From Hydractinia symbiolongicarpus (taxonomy: Eukaryota; Cnidaria; Hydrozoa; Anthoathecata; Hydractiniidae), in contig NC_079880.1 in NCBI RefSeq assembly GCF_029227915.1, forward strand, positions 21,266,501-21,330,500: a stretch of 64,000 nucleotides of DNA, written 5' to 3'. The notes under the pieces are model-generated. The model made no database searches. It had not been told where the DNA came from and worked only from the letters and a program-made list of their open reading frames with translations. Below, piece after piece: positions 1-12,080 of this stretch (the stretch's first letter is position 1; every line of letters starts with the position of its first letter). The translations under genes and the position numbers were made by a program.

Positions 1-685
1 GTAGGCTGTTGGATGTTGCAGAGAGTTGTCTGGTAGAGCGCGGACCCTAATTAGGTTGCGTAACTCAAAACGAGCATTAAATTACTCATACATTGCGTAC
101 AGTATAATTAGCCGCTCATACAACTACTTATACGATAGGTTTTTCTTTAATTTTTCTTCGTTATTTATCTTTATATATCCACATAAAGTCGTGTTTCAAT
201 TAAAACCAATAAAAGGAACAAGAAATGATTGTGCAAAAAAAGTTATTATTTTTACTGTAGCAAGCAGTATGTTGTATTATTAAACAACAACATTATTTTT
301 GATTTCAAGAAAAAACATGGAGAAGACACAGTTAGCTTTAGAGGAGACAAAGAAGCTTTTAACGGCTAATTATACTAAGCGTAGCGTCTAATTATCCTTC
401 ATCGGCTAACTATATATTCTGTTGCATGCTAATCATTAGTTCCCCTTGACTGCTCGGTGCAGGCAAAAATAAAATTTTGTCACGTTTCGACAAATTTTTT
501 GCAAAAAATATGAAAAAAATCCTGTGCGAATGTGTATCTTTTTATCTGATAGAAGTAGCCCCTTTTTCCCATAAAAACAGGAGATGGGTGTCCAGCTATG
601 GAAATATTACACAAAGCACGACAATTTTTTTTTGCTGGCTCTTTAAGGAAAAAAGGCACTCTAATCAAAGCACTATTTTATGTAG

Positions 686-750
686 CTAGTTAGCTGGATA
701 GCTAAGTAATTTTACGACTATAACAATTGAGATAGCTAGCTAGCTAGCCA
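686..750. repeat. TAGC-rich simple repeat tract
   Basis: The tetranucleotide TAGC recurs here in short, partly phased runs (tagctagctagctagcc). The same low-complexity signature recurs at about 7722-7830, 10307-10322, 11560-11582 and 63131-63170. TAGC runs are self-complementary and can form cruciforms. Confidence 0.6.
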
Positions 751-946
751 GCACACTTTTCTCACTTATGTATAAAATAATTCTTACCTGATACAATACA
801 CAAACTTAAAGAATAGTGTTTAGCTTCCCAGCTACATCAATAAAGCTACAACATACGACCAACAACCATACCAGCAAGGGACGAACAACAACATTTTAGT
901 CATGGCCGTACACAGAATGTTCTGGTCACACGAAGAGTACACATTC

Positions 947-988
947 CCAATTTAATGACCAATCTGTTCAGATTGGTCATTAAATTGG
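947..988. repeat. Perfect 20-bp inverted repeat, 2-nt loop
   Basis: Arms 947-966 and 969-988 are exact reverse complements separated by TT. The pairing stops abruptly on both sides (946 and 989 do not pair). It lies in non-coding DNA with no visible target-site duplication, so it could be a tiny fold-back element or a recent palindromic duplication. Confidence 0.9.
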
Positions 989-2223
989 CAATTGTCGAGT
1001 TCATTATAGTTTTAATTAGGTAAAAAAAAAAAATGGCACCAAAGCAGCAGGTTGTCAAGTACGCCCTTTATGTTAAGGCATGAGAACTAAAAATTGGGGT
1101 TGGTATTTTTCTTTCCTGTAGTCAAACCACAATTTTTTGTGGACGCATAATTTTTTTGCTTTTTTGATAAAAGAAATGGCAAAAAATATTGAAAAAAAAA
1201 CCAAGTGGCAAAATTCTCCTGAAAAAGGCGCATAACTGTTATGACTTTCAGGTTTCTAATCCTGTTTTTACAAATTCTTACGTGACTGACGATAATAATT
1301 GTCCCAACATTGACTGAAATTACACTTTAATGTTGTGTAGCAAAATCGGCAAAAGTAGGGAAGCCAAATGCGTGGATCAGAAGGAATCGCAAGTGTCAAC
1401 TGTAGTTTATAGACTCACGCTTATTGCGATATCTCTGTTTTAATAGATAGTGTAACTATCGTAAATTAAACTACTGATTAATTTAATATCCGATGACTTA
1501 ATCTTTCGAGATATCGCTTTAACCTTAACCTGTTTTTTCGTAAAATTAATCCCGGGAACTACATGTTTTCCCACATTACACTTGATAACATCGAAGCTGA
1601 AATTCATAGCTAAAGGACGTTCAAATTCGATGGGAGTTATGACAGGAAAAACTTGATCTGACCCTTATCACCACCCACTTAATTTCGCAGAATTTATGTT
1701 CGCGATCTCTCAGGCTAACTAAATTGCACTGAACAGAATAAATCGGTAAATTAGATCCTGTAATTGTAAAACTGGATCATGTTAAACTCCAAACAATAAT
1801 TTCTGAAAAGTTTTATGAATTTGCTGCGATGTGGATCTTTGCATGCCATTGACTAGTTAAAAATATTTCCTTTTGAAATCCACTGTTTTACATGGTGTTT
1901 TATAGATGCATTAGAGCGAGCTCATTACGGCAAGTGAAGGTAGACAGATTGCGTCTCCCAACAATTATTACAATTTTTCAGGCTTAAACTAATTTTGTAG
2001 ATATGTCAATTTAAGGGGTATATAGGAAAAAGTCATCTAAATTGGTTTAGTATGACATCATGAAAATATATACATAAAAATACCACAGCTAAGTAAACAA
2101 AAAATCACAAATAGTCGTTTCACTGTTTTGTTAGATAAGGTTTTTAAGACGTTTAAACGGAAGACTAGAAAACGGTGTAACGTAAGATAAACACTCGGCA
2201 TCGTCCTTTGCAAGTGTTAAGAA

Positions 2224-5200
2224 TCAACGTTTTTTCTTTAATCGACGATTACGTCGTTCATACTTGAGTCTGATCTGAACTTGTAGAATCGTGTATTTCT
2301 CCAAAATAGTATTACCAATATCGGTTTGCGATAGGCTCTCAATTACTCTTTCGGCTGATATCGCGCCAGCCTTGATTATGTGCGCACATCTTTCTTTTAT
2401 TTCTTGGCTTTCTAAGCTATCAAAAACTTTTTGTTTGCCACTTAGGCCGGACGACATTGTAGGCGGTATGACATCAGTGGAAATGGAATTACTTTCGTCA
2501 TCTTTTTGGCTACACTCTTTTTTAAACCATATGGAGTTTCCTTCTTCGCTACCGCTTTGTCCTGGTAATTCCAGTTGAAATTTTTCAGCTTCATTGCTTG
2601 AAGCGGCATTGTCTCCGTGAATGTCTTCAAAAGTAAAGTATGAGCGAATTTTGTCATCCACCTGCTTTTCTGACTTTTGCATATTTAGTGAAGGTAGTTT
2701 TTCTCTAACTTCGATAATATTTATTTCTGTCGTTCTATCTCCTTTTCAAAGTACTGCAGTACCTTCGCCTCGTCGTCCTTCTCCCACTTGGGCTTCTTCG
2801 GTGCACAGGATTCTGTAGACGCTATCGGTCTTTTAAAAGCAGCGTTAATTATTTCCACCGCACTTACAGCTTGTTTTTCACGTTTCGGAATTCTGTAAGT
2901 TTTTTTGGCTGTATCTAGCGAATGAGCTAGAAGGTCGGCAACGGGTTGTGCACCGTCTGGAATATTATCATGCACACGTGTGGTAACTGACTTCCGAATT
3001 ATCGTGGTATTTATATTCCCTTTGGGGAATTCGTTGTCATCATAAATGCCAGAGCGGGTCCAGATCGAGTTGATCTGCTTACTGACAGCACCGGACTCCA
3101 TAGCTTTCCCTGTTTAAGACACAAAGACTTCCTGCGCTTGTCCGGATATTTGTGGCCGAACAAACTCTACAAAGAGATCCAACAATCTTGCTTTCTGTAA
3201 TGGGAGGCAAGTAACTGCGGGGCCATGGTGTACCTTCGTTTTATGGTCTGCAACTTTTATTAGAATGTTTTCTTTTTTATCGTCCTCTTTTCTATTTTTA
3301 TATTGCTCGAGCGTTAAATTTGCTGAGACTCCAGCTCTATGCGCGTTTTGTAAAGCAATGCAGGTTATTAAATAATCTTTTACACAAGTATACTCTGACA
3401 TTGATACAATGTGACCGTCTGAAACCCTGCCCAATAGCTTAACAGCATTTCCGGCAAGATTGCCGGACTCAAACTTCACCCATTGCTCAGGGGAAATGAG
3501 GAGATCCATTTGCTTTTCTTCCCTTTCCCAACGCTCTGCTGCTACTTCTTTGTTGTATGCTTTTCTCCATTTGTGCAAGAGAAGTTTGGTTGTGATGAAA
3601 TCATCCACGGTCAATCCTGACAGAGATAAGCCATCAGATATTGCAAATTCCATTAATGAAATAAGTGAAGACATATAGTGCTTTGAAGTATCAGGTTTTC
3701 GAACTTTGTCAAAGTAATTCACAAAAAATCCGTCTCGGACTTTGTTTTTGTTGAAGAGATTCACAACATTGCCACTAGGAAAAGATACAATTGTTCTAAC
3801 TTCAGTGACTACTTGCAGAGAGCTTTTTCGCTCGCGCCTACCACCATCTGGTGACATTAGGTAGACAAGAAAACGTTGCATGATGGCGTTGGTTTGGATG
3901 TCATACGTTTCATTCTCATTAGCTTCTGAGTCAAGTCGAGACAGAATCGGCTGTGAATCATCTTTTTCAAAATCTATTTATTCTATTCCCGGTTCCGATA
4001 AAGACTCCTTCTCCTTTGTCACCCGTCTTGTAACTCGCAATAAGGCATGATATGACTAGTCTTTCTCCAGCTTGTGTTGTTTCTGCAAGTGTTCCGATAA
4101 CTTTTTAACCACTTTGGAGCACCCTGACATAGGGCAATGGCGGTGGACGTGATAATCCGGATATGTTTTCTTTGTTTCATCTGATTTACATTTTACTGGC
4201 TTGTCTTGAATCCAAGAATATAGTTTTCGTAACCCATGACTAACGACTACATTTTTTCTTGGCCCACTTGTGTTTGTCTTCCAAGTGACGAGGTAAGTTA
4301 AACTTTTCTTCCTTGCACTCTGGGCATATTTTTTTCTCTTTCCGATATATAGTAGAAACGTTCTAAAACAAAGAATACAATTATAAAACACACATGTTAA
4401 AAAATAGCATGACAACATGTTTCCCTACTCAATAAAAAGGTAAGCGTGTAAGTAATACCTTTTTAGTACCGCCTTGGTCTTTTTCTTTTAACACTTTGTC
4501 ATCCAGTTCACCAGTCGAAGTCAACTTTAATTTTCCAGCTGCAAGTCGTTTTTTAACTAAAATATTACACGCTTAGTTAGATGTATATAAATGTGTAACT
4601 GACATCACGTAATTGACATTTCTGACACTTTTTATAGCAATTCTCACAATTTTTCAGTGATGATAATTTCAAAATAGACATTACTACCAACAAAGTGATT
4701 ATCAAACTCATAAAAGACATGGGTAGATTATTTATTTTGGTTCGAGGTATCAGTCACAACAGGGTACTAAAACCAACAAGTTTTCTTACCTTTCCGTTCG
4801 AGCTCGTCATAAGCTTCTTGGCCTCTATCTTTACCTCCCTCAGCCAGGTAAAAACGTGCCACTGAAGGGCTAACTTCGCAAAAACCAATAGTAGTCCACA
4901 ACACCACTATGTACTGTAAAACATCCACAACAAGTCTCTCTTGGTTATCACAGTTCACAAATTTGTTAAGGACCACCTTCATCGAATCTAATTGGGTGTT
5001 TTTAAAATTACCATAACCACATTCAACATTATGGTACATCAGATGGTGTGGCATCAATCTATGTCCATCAATTTTAACTACTTTGTGTTTGAAGACATCA
5101 AGGCGATAATTTGGTCTTTTCTCCAACAGCACTTGGTGGAGATATTTATCACACAACTCTGCAAATTGTGTTATGGATTTGTCATGTAGCTCGTTTATAA

Positions 5201-6587
5201 TATCGTCCATTTTACTCAACATAGATTCGTCAACCTTTTCAACTGAAATCAATCGATAGAATTAAGGGTATTAAAATTTTTTTAAAGGTACTACACAAAT
5301 AGCAATATAGCAAATTAGAGCTACTGGCATATATGGAAAAGAGAAAAAAATATGAACAGAGTGCAACGAAGACAAGTTTAACTTATAAAGGCACTACACA
5401 ACTAGAAATATAGAAAATTAGAGCAATAGATAACGTGTAAAATTGATACAATTTTTTAACACCAAAAAATCATAGAGAATATCATGTTCAAAAAAGCATG
5501 ACAACATAATCTAATAATCATAAATATTGGATTGCATAACACTATGTATTTAAATTCACAGGTAACATAAATGACAAGGGGACAAACAATTCTAGGTAAA
5601 AATTATAGGTTTACATTAGCTTTAAGTGATGGAACAAGGCTAACAAAACGTTAATGTTAACCAAAAATCAATTTTGTTATTTTATTTAAGTGTGTGTCTT
5701 TTATATGTTCAAATACACTTTGACATTAATAAATAATTAATGAATAATAAAGTTAACTTTATCCTTGATTTTCCTTATAACTAAGACATATTGAGGCTAT
5801 ACGATGTACTGTATCTTATGACATAATACAGTTATGACAATAGCCTTCAATTTTGACATAGCTCCGTAATGATTGTATGTCATAATTAACTTACTATCCA
5901 ATTTTTTTAGCTGCACATTCAAGGTTTACAGAATTGTGATGAGATAATTCAATGCATTATAGATTAACACAGTTGCCAAAGTATATAAAGTGAAAGATTC
6001 AGACTTACAGAAACTTGATTTTAACTTGAAGACATTGTAGTGTTATAATAATTAAGGATAGTTTGAAACGTAAAACGTAAAGATAATAAAGCAATTGAAG
6101 AATTGTCATTGTCACAATCCGTGAGTTGTATCAAAAATACATTGAACAAAATAAGAATCATTTAGTGTTAATCTATAATTTATCTAAGAACATCTATTGC
6201 TAGTAATATTGCCATGTGCTGTTGCAAGCTGCATTTACATGCATGATGTGAAACTTTAAATCTTCACTCAAAGGTGAATAATAAGTAACTATCTCTACTT
6301 GGTGAACAAAAACTGATGTATCCTCAAGATTCACAATTTAGCAAGAAAGATTACAAAATGAAAATTTAATTATGTCACACAATTTTTAAACATAATCAGA
6401 AAAAAAATTAAAGTTGGTGTTTTTTTTTTTAATTTTACTGAGAATTAATGTATATATATATATAAAAAGATAATACTCAAACAGATTTCTAGAAATGGAA
6501 TGAGATAAAATAAAGCTTACCAGAAAATTCATCAGCATCCTGATCAATCCAATACTTCAATGATTCTAATGCATCACCAACAGACAT
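2224..6587 (-). pseudogene. Decayed C2H2 zinc-finger / tyrosine-recombinase (Crypton-like) gene, four exons
   Basis: By homology in motif pattern this is a tyrosine-recombinase family common in aquatic animal genomes, which would cut and rejoin DNA. Phase-consistent exons on the minus strand: exon 1 6521-6587 (ATG, 22 codons plus 1 nt, donor gtaagc), exon 2 4790-5242 (acceptor gatttcag, donor gtaaga), exon 3 4459-4556, exon 4 from 4362 to 2224. Exon 4 begins with a CPEC...H...H zinc finger, followed by a second C2H2 unit (HCPMSGC...H). Then comes the recombinase: Arg in HRAG, Lys in DHKTK, Arg in TIIRK, His in LLAHS and Tyr in KKTYR. Disruptions: 1-nt frameshift in the T6 run at 4252-4257, TAG 4056-4058, TAA 3978-3980, TAA 3114-3116 and a frameshift around 2721. 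The splice-phase agreement is seen; the Crypton-like label is inferred, and a domesticated host gene that later died is possible. The exon 2 domain (residues about 24-174) is not recognised. Confidence 0.6.
5243..6520. other. Intron 1 of the recombinase-like gene
   Basis: This AT-rich interval lies between the ATG exon at 6521-6587 and exon 2. I see no further ORF or repeat of note beyond poly-T and TA dinucleotide runs near 6420-6470. Confidence 0.5.
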
Positions 6588-7721
6588 GTTTTTATTTATT
6601 TTATTGATATAATTAGAATGATATATTCTAAAGAATAACTATATATATAGAACAAGTATTTTATAATATTCTGGGTTAGTATAATATATTGTTGGTGGAA
6701 TGACATGATGTCCAATACTCAAATCCTAAGAAATAAATATGAAATATATACATACTTTAAATTTAAAAAAAGAATGTATAAATACTTTGTGAATACAAAA
6801 TTATTTTTTACGTTTACTAAATTAATCTAGAAGCAACCCATATGCTACAGTTAAACTTTTTGCCAATTTGGATTGTTGCCCGTCTTGTAACTGCAATACG
6901 TAACTAAAATATTTTAGTTTACATACAAAATTAGCTTAAACCTGGTATATAAACTAATAAAATATGTAATATGGCAACCTTTCCAATTCAATTTTTTTAC
7001 ACGTTGTTAAAGATTTGCAACGTGATATGTTACTTTCCTGCGTTCTAACACATTAAACTTTTTAAAAAATTGGAATTTTAAAATAAAGAATTTAAAAAAT
7101 ATCTTTACCATAACAACTAGATTACAATGATTTATAATGGAAACAGCTTCAAACAGTTTTGTTCTACAGAGAATTAATTTTGCAAACTAGCCATGTAAAT
7201 TACAAAAATACACATTCAACTTGTAGTATGACAAAAAAAATTCTTAAAGATAACAAGGATACTTTTCAATTTTATCCTAGAGTCTTCTTGTCCCAGGTGT
7301 TGTATTATTACTTTGCATATTAGCATTAACTAGCTTAAAAGGAAATGTTATTCATTAGATGCCAAAGTCAACACATGCAGTAAAAAAGTCGTATATTTAT
7401 TAACCTAAAAACATGCACTACATGACCTACCACTAATAAATGTTGCACGAATATTCAAAAATATATAACACAGAGTTTAAACGAAAAGTGGTGGCTTTCT
7501 TCTTAAAAATTAAAAAGAAGTATTCGTGTAGCAAAAGGAATATATAATCACCAACAAAACCTAAAAATACACACTGATATGAGCACAGAAGTCCTATATA
7601 CTTTCGACTTTTTCGATAAAGTTAATTAGAAAAAATAAAAGAGTAATTCAAAAAGGGAAAATTTCAAAGTTGTTTCCAGCTCATTAAGATTATAAACAGT
7701 ACTGTAACTACATCAAAAGTA

Positions 7722-7830
7722 CATTTAGCTAGCTAGCTAGCCATAGCTAGCTGCATCTATCTAGATTAGCTTGCTACCTAGCCATAGCTAGCTACTATAT
7801 GGTAGAAGACCTATAACTAGCTAGCTAAAA
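7722..7830. repeat. TAGC-rich simple repeat tract
   Basis: Repeated tagctagctagc blocks are broken by catagctagctgc and ctacctagccatagc variants. The same motif recurs at four other places in the window. Confidence 0.7.
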
Positions 7831-7984
7831 TGTAAAGCAAAACAAAAGAATTCCTTCTTTGCAAAGCTATTAGTCAAATAGCTAGAAAAATAAAGATTGG
7901 GAAAATTTCTAAAAGGTAAAGACTGTCACAAATTAAAAAAATAAGCCACATAAATACCCATAAACTTAATAAATAACGCACTGG

Positions 7985-8105
7985 CTATTCATACGTGACC
8001 GTACTTTAATATTTTTTTTCTATTCGTACGTAACTCTCACGTACTTTATTATTTTTTTTCTATTCGTACGTGACACTCACGTACTCACGTACTTTATTAT
8101 TTTTT
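7985..8105. repeat. Three tandem 35-46-bp repeats with TACGTGA core
   Basis: Units start at 7985, 8020 and 8060, each opening with CTATTC[AG]TACGT and closing with a GTACTTTATTATTTTTT tail. The third unit has an internal duplication of CACGTACT. Probably a slippage-expanded minisatellite. Confidence 0.75.
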
Positions 8106-8307
8106 ATTTTTTTCTATATCTGCGATTTTATATATCTTTTCTTCGTACGTAAAATCTTTTCTTTTTCGTTTCATAAAAAAAAAGATTTTTTTTACTTAGC
8201 ATGAAATTTCAATTTGTTATGGGGAAAGTTTTAGTAGTAGAAACCAGCCTTTTCAACTTCATTACAATTTCAAATGCAAAAAGGCGCGAATAGGACTTGT
8301 ATGCTGA

Positions 8308-9580
8308 AGGAAGAAGATAGAGGTCGGACAGAGTTTTTCGAGCTTCGAGCAGTTAAATGAAGCAATTTGTAGTCATGAAAAATCTAATTATATTCAACTT
8401 TATGTCAGGAGTTCTCGTTCTATAGAGAGTGCAGCTAAACGTGCAACGAAAAAAAAGTGTAATACAAACCTAAAATTCTCCGAGATTGATTATTGGTGTA
8501 TTAATGGTGGCAAGAAATTTTTATCCATTTCAACTGGAAAACGTCCAAAACAATCGTGAGTATTATAGAACTGAATCTATATGCGTCGTAATCAAGTTCT
8601 ATTTTTTAAGATGGGTATCTCGATGATAGTCGATGATTTTCGTTTCATAGTAAAATTAAAAAAATAAATTTCTTTTACATAACATTTATTTATTGTTTAG
8701 CTAACTTGATATCAACAACATCTTCGTCAGCAGTTGTACGTAACTGCGGTATTGTAACTTTTTCTTTACTTGTTTCTAAAAAACGTAAGTTTGTTTTTGA
8801 TTGGGTGTCCCTACTCTCCTGTGGAGGATTCAAAGTATCGTTTGTAGAGAAAGGATGTTGTGTGGGTAAAGGGATGACCTAAGAAACAAGGGCTTCATCA
8901 GACGGACAGGCCTTGTTTCTTATACCGCTTTCTGCTCGAGTAGTGAAATTGATCCATGATAGAATCAAAACCACCGACCTGGCGTAAGCGGTCGGTCATT
9001 ATGAAGGGTCTGTTTATAACGAATGGGTTACTTCTATATAATTCTTTCTCGGTTTGTTTGTTGGCCATGTTTAACAGACTTGATTAGTGATTGATAACAA
9101 ACCACGTGCGATTATTAGCGAGGAGAAAAAGGAAAGGGAAAAAATGTGCTGTCTTGTTGCTAAAGAAGACTAAGTCACGTGATCTTATGGGTAAATATAA
9201 TTGGTAGGTGACAGGCACCTGTAATGGTGAGATTTTAATTGGTTGAGAGCACCACTGTTACTTGTTTTTTATTCAGCTCCAACTATTTCAAACACCTTTT
9301 GTGAGGTGAAAGGTGTAAAAAGCCTTGTTGAATCGAAGCCATTTGAGGATAATAACGATTTGAAATTTAACCGTAAGTACTATAGTCTATAATTCTCTGC
9401 AATTTTCTAATTTTAGCGTATTGTTATATAAAAAATAATTCTTAATTTAGGGTTCTCCCTCATAAAATTGCCCCAAAAATGTGCAAAATAGGAAGACCGA
9501 AAGGGCTTTATACGGCTATTGGCCCGCCCAACAGAAAAACAAAAGAAAAGATGGTACCAATGATAAAATTAATTCTCTGA
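8308..9580 (+). CDS. Zinc-finger (FAR1/ZSWIM3-like) gene fragment, two exons
   Basis: Exon A, 8308-8555, is open from just after a TGA at 8305-8307. It encodes a pattern resembling the N-terminal zinc-binding domain of ZSWIM3/FAR1-type, MULE-related proteins: QLYVRSSRSIE, then a basic stretch, then WCINGGKKF and a TGKRP tail. It ends at donor gtgagt (8556) leaving two nucleotides. Exon B starts after acceptor ttaatttag at 9451, accepts exactly two nucleotides and encodes a GRPKG...IGPP basic motif seen near the end of related proteins, stopping at 9578-9580. The phase match supports the pair. No start codon is seen, the zinc ligands are incomplete and there is no transposase core, so this is a fragment or an exapted short protein. 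A second open candidate exon with good splice signals (9277-9372) does not fit the phase. Confidence 0.35.
8690..9068 (-). CDS. Small unknown ORF pair (56 codons + 62 codons)
   Basis: An ATG at 9066-9068 (context caaccATGGC on the sense strand is favourable) opens 56 codons ending at TGA 8898-8900, rich in Arg, Lys and aromatic residues. A second open stretch in another frame, 8690-8878, follows directly after CTTAG and ends in TAA. It is a low-complexity, Thr/Gln/Pro-rich but clearly non-random protein sequence. Joining them in frame would need removal of exactly 25 nt (GT...TTTCTTAG, 8879-8903), too short for a normal spliceosomal intron; a frameshift or different 5' exon is equally possible. 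A 12-bp inverted repeat (TAAGAAACAAGG / CCTTGTTTCTTA) brackets the junction. The pair sits inside the intron of the plus-strand zinc-finger fragment. Family not recognised. Confidence 0.3.
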
Positions 9581-9977
9581 AGAATAATCAATAAGAAAAA
9601 ACGCATTAGTATAGCTGTTAAGAGATATATGTTTGTGTGTTTTGCAGAAATAGTATTGATCCGTATTAATCAAATGTACAAGGTAAGATTTTAACACAAA
9701 AATCTTTGTGGATCTTCTAAGTGTTCGGCTACATATAACACAAATATGTATAATAAACCACAGAAAATTTCAGATTAGAAATTCTGCACACACTTATCAT
9801 AGAGCGGTGAATTCGCACGAGGGACAACTTTTTGACAAGTTTGGTTCAGTTTAAGGAATTGTTGCTTTGCTTGTACTTTATTTTTCGTTGATTTAAAAAG
9901 AAAAGTTGGGGATACTTTTTAACTAATAAAGAGACGAAAAATTTTTTCTCTCTTTATCAGATCGGTGTTTTACTTAA
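9581..9977. other. Non-coding interval
   Basis: No gene recognised. A short open segment (9648-9681) has a good acceptor (gtgttttgcag) and donor (gtaaga), but nothing else supports it. Confidence 0.4.
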
Positions 9978-9987
9978 ACATGCATCC

Positions 9988-12070
9988 CACCCTCGTCCCC
10001 AGGGTTTTTTGTCTTTTTGATGTGAGAAAAGATGACCAATATGCCCTAGTATCGTTGAGTGATTTTTTACCATATATGGCCAGATTATGCGAACGCGTCA
10101 TCCGTTAATTTATGCAACCAACAATGGCGGAACTTTAGCGGGCAGAATTTATGTTCCAGCTTCAGAAACCGTACTAACATATTGCATTGTCCCACGACCA
10201 AAATATATAAGAACAATTACCTTGGTAACTCCAATAAGCGTCTTTGAAGTTTGGCGAAAAGGTGTACTGTTTTATTAGAAGGTTAACATAATGCTGCAAT
10301 ATAGTTTAGCTAGCTATAGCTAGGTTTCTTTGAAAGACTTACTGAATAAAACTTTTCTTTTGCGTAGATAGTTTATTGTTAGATTTTCAAATCCAGTTTT
10401 TGGAAAAAGTTTTAATTTTAATCCTTTGAAAAGAACATGCAAGTGAAGAAAGGGCAGACTAATTTCTGGATATATGTCGACAGCTTTAAATATTATAAAA
10501 GCTTGCCTTAGACATTCAGACATTCTGTTATGTAAAACGTAGAACCATTAAGGAATATTTTAGCACTATTTTTTGCCAGAACTAATTTTGAAAGAAAATT
10601 TCCCGCGGAATGAAAAATAAAGGAACAGAACATTTTGTGTTTATGTTATGCATACTTAAATTGTTCACATCACATGAAGAGAAATTTTTTTGTCTGTTCT
10701 GAGCAAAGTAGAATTAAGTTCAAATTTTTCTTTGTGTTGCATACAGAAAAGACAAGTACAGAATTATGTAGCCAATCAGATTATTTTATTTTGTGAAAAT
10801 TGTGCAAAGTGTGTTTTCTTTCTGTATAAAAATGTGCGCAATTTATGAAATAGAGATTACAAGTAGAAATTTTTCTGTTCTGTTCCTGTCCATTCCGTTC
10901 CATGAAAAATATAAACAATAAAAAATACTTCGTGTTCGAAAGCGTACTTTTTGCTAAAAGTAAAAATGAAATAAAGACTTGAACTTGCTATAATATGTTT
11001 TTGGGTTGTTTTGAAAATTTGATTAAAAAAAATATTTCCACTATTATTATAGTTCCTGAGTTTCTGAATTTAGTCGTTTTCAGGGACACCGATAAACGAT
11101 TTTTACATACATCAATTTTGACAAATATACATGCGCAAAAAACATTATAAGCAATTCTCATGATTGAAATTGTCAGATACAGTCTAAATAAAAATTTGTG
11201 CTATGCTTGATTGGTGCAGCCCAGTTTCCTATTTTTTATATAACAGAAAGCTACTCTGTCAATACAAAACGCACCAAATTTCAATTCAAATTGGTCAATT
11301 TTTTAACATAGTTACAGTGTTTTTTAAGCTGCGAGTGAATTGATTTTACCGGCCTCTTAATACGGTTAAGGTATTATTGAAATTTCTCAGATTTTTAAGT
11401 AAATGCTTTATAATTTTTTGAAAATAGGGTCAACAGAAGTAAAAATATTTATAGGATTCTTTCTTGTGCATCTGATTTTAAACAAATATGTTGTTATTGC
11501 ATTTTACTGAGGAATAAAGTCTCTAATCCTGTTGTAATTTGCGAACGTTGAAAATGTTGAGCTAGCCAATAGCTAGCTAAATGTAAACAAAGTACCAAGC
11601 TAAAATACAAAAGATAGCTGTTGTCAGCACGTCTGCAGTAGGTTTTTCATCACCTACTACATGCTATGCATATTAACAACCTTGTTATACCTAGCTATTG
11701 CCTAGATTGCTTGTAGATCTATACAAACACTGACACTTACTAAGACAGATCTGTTTTTTTATTATTTCAGACGTCTACTATCTTTCTTAATGTATATACA
11801 ACGAAGCACCAAGACCGTCAGTTATAATTTAATAAATCTAACGAAGTAGACCTAAACATTTTTTATAAATTTTGCTAGCTTTATAAAGTTTTGCTTACAA
11901 AACTGATGATTATATTATTAACCTGAAAAAATGCTAACTAAGGAAAAAAAATCGTCATAATTATGCGAAATGTGAAAGCCAATAATATTCAAAATCCGGT
12001 CAACGATACCAGGGTATTTTTCGACGTCATCTTTCATATCAAGAAGTCAAAAAACCTTGGGACGAGGGTG
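9988..12070. mobile_element. Non-autonomous DNA transposon with ~75-bp TIRs and 10-bp TSD
   Basis: The ends are imperfect terminal inverted repeats of about 75 bp, 9988-10060 against 11998-12070. Both begin CACCCTCGTCCC and share GAAAAGATGAC / GAAAGATGAC and CCCTRGTATCGTTGA blocks. The element is bordered exactly by the direct repeat ACATGCATCC at 9978-9987 and 12071-12080, a perfect 10-bp target-site duplication. The 2083-bp interior has no ORF above about 70 codons and no transposase motif. A 10-bp duplication and long TIRs point towards a Mutator-like (MULE) or similar family; that is inference. Related CTCGACCCCAGGG sequence occurs at 17127 and 17666. Confidence 0.75.
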
Positions 12071-12080
12071 ACATGCATCC

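Larger units (their letters stand above)
1..2223. other. Non-coding interval
   Basis: I see no supportable gene on either strand. The short ORFs at 26-283 and 477-689 show no domain, codon structure or splice context. The interval holds a (TAGC)-rich tract near 686-750 and a long perfect palindrome at 947-988, both listed separately. Confidence 0.6.
6588..8307. other. Non-coding interval with simple repeats
   Basis: No gene is seen. It contains the TAGC-rich tract at 7722-7830 and a three-copy tandem repeat at 7985-8105. It separates the minus-strand recombinase-like gene from the plus-strand zinc-finger fragment, so it would hold both promoters if they are transcribed divergently. Confidence 0.5.

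Noticed and set aside
9277-9372. Candidate exon with attcag acceptor and gtaagt donor
   Set aside because: Its only open frame needs one incoming nucleotide whereas the preceding exon leaves two; exon 9451-9580 fits directly, so it is kept out of the model.
10059-10278. Two overlapping plus-strand frames of 62-63 codons
   Set aside because: They lie inside the transposon at 9988-12070, overlap in different frames and resemble nothing; likely chance.
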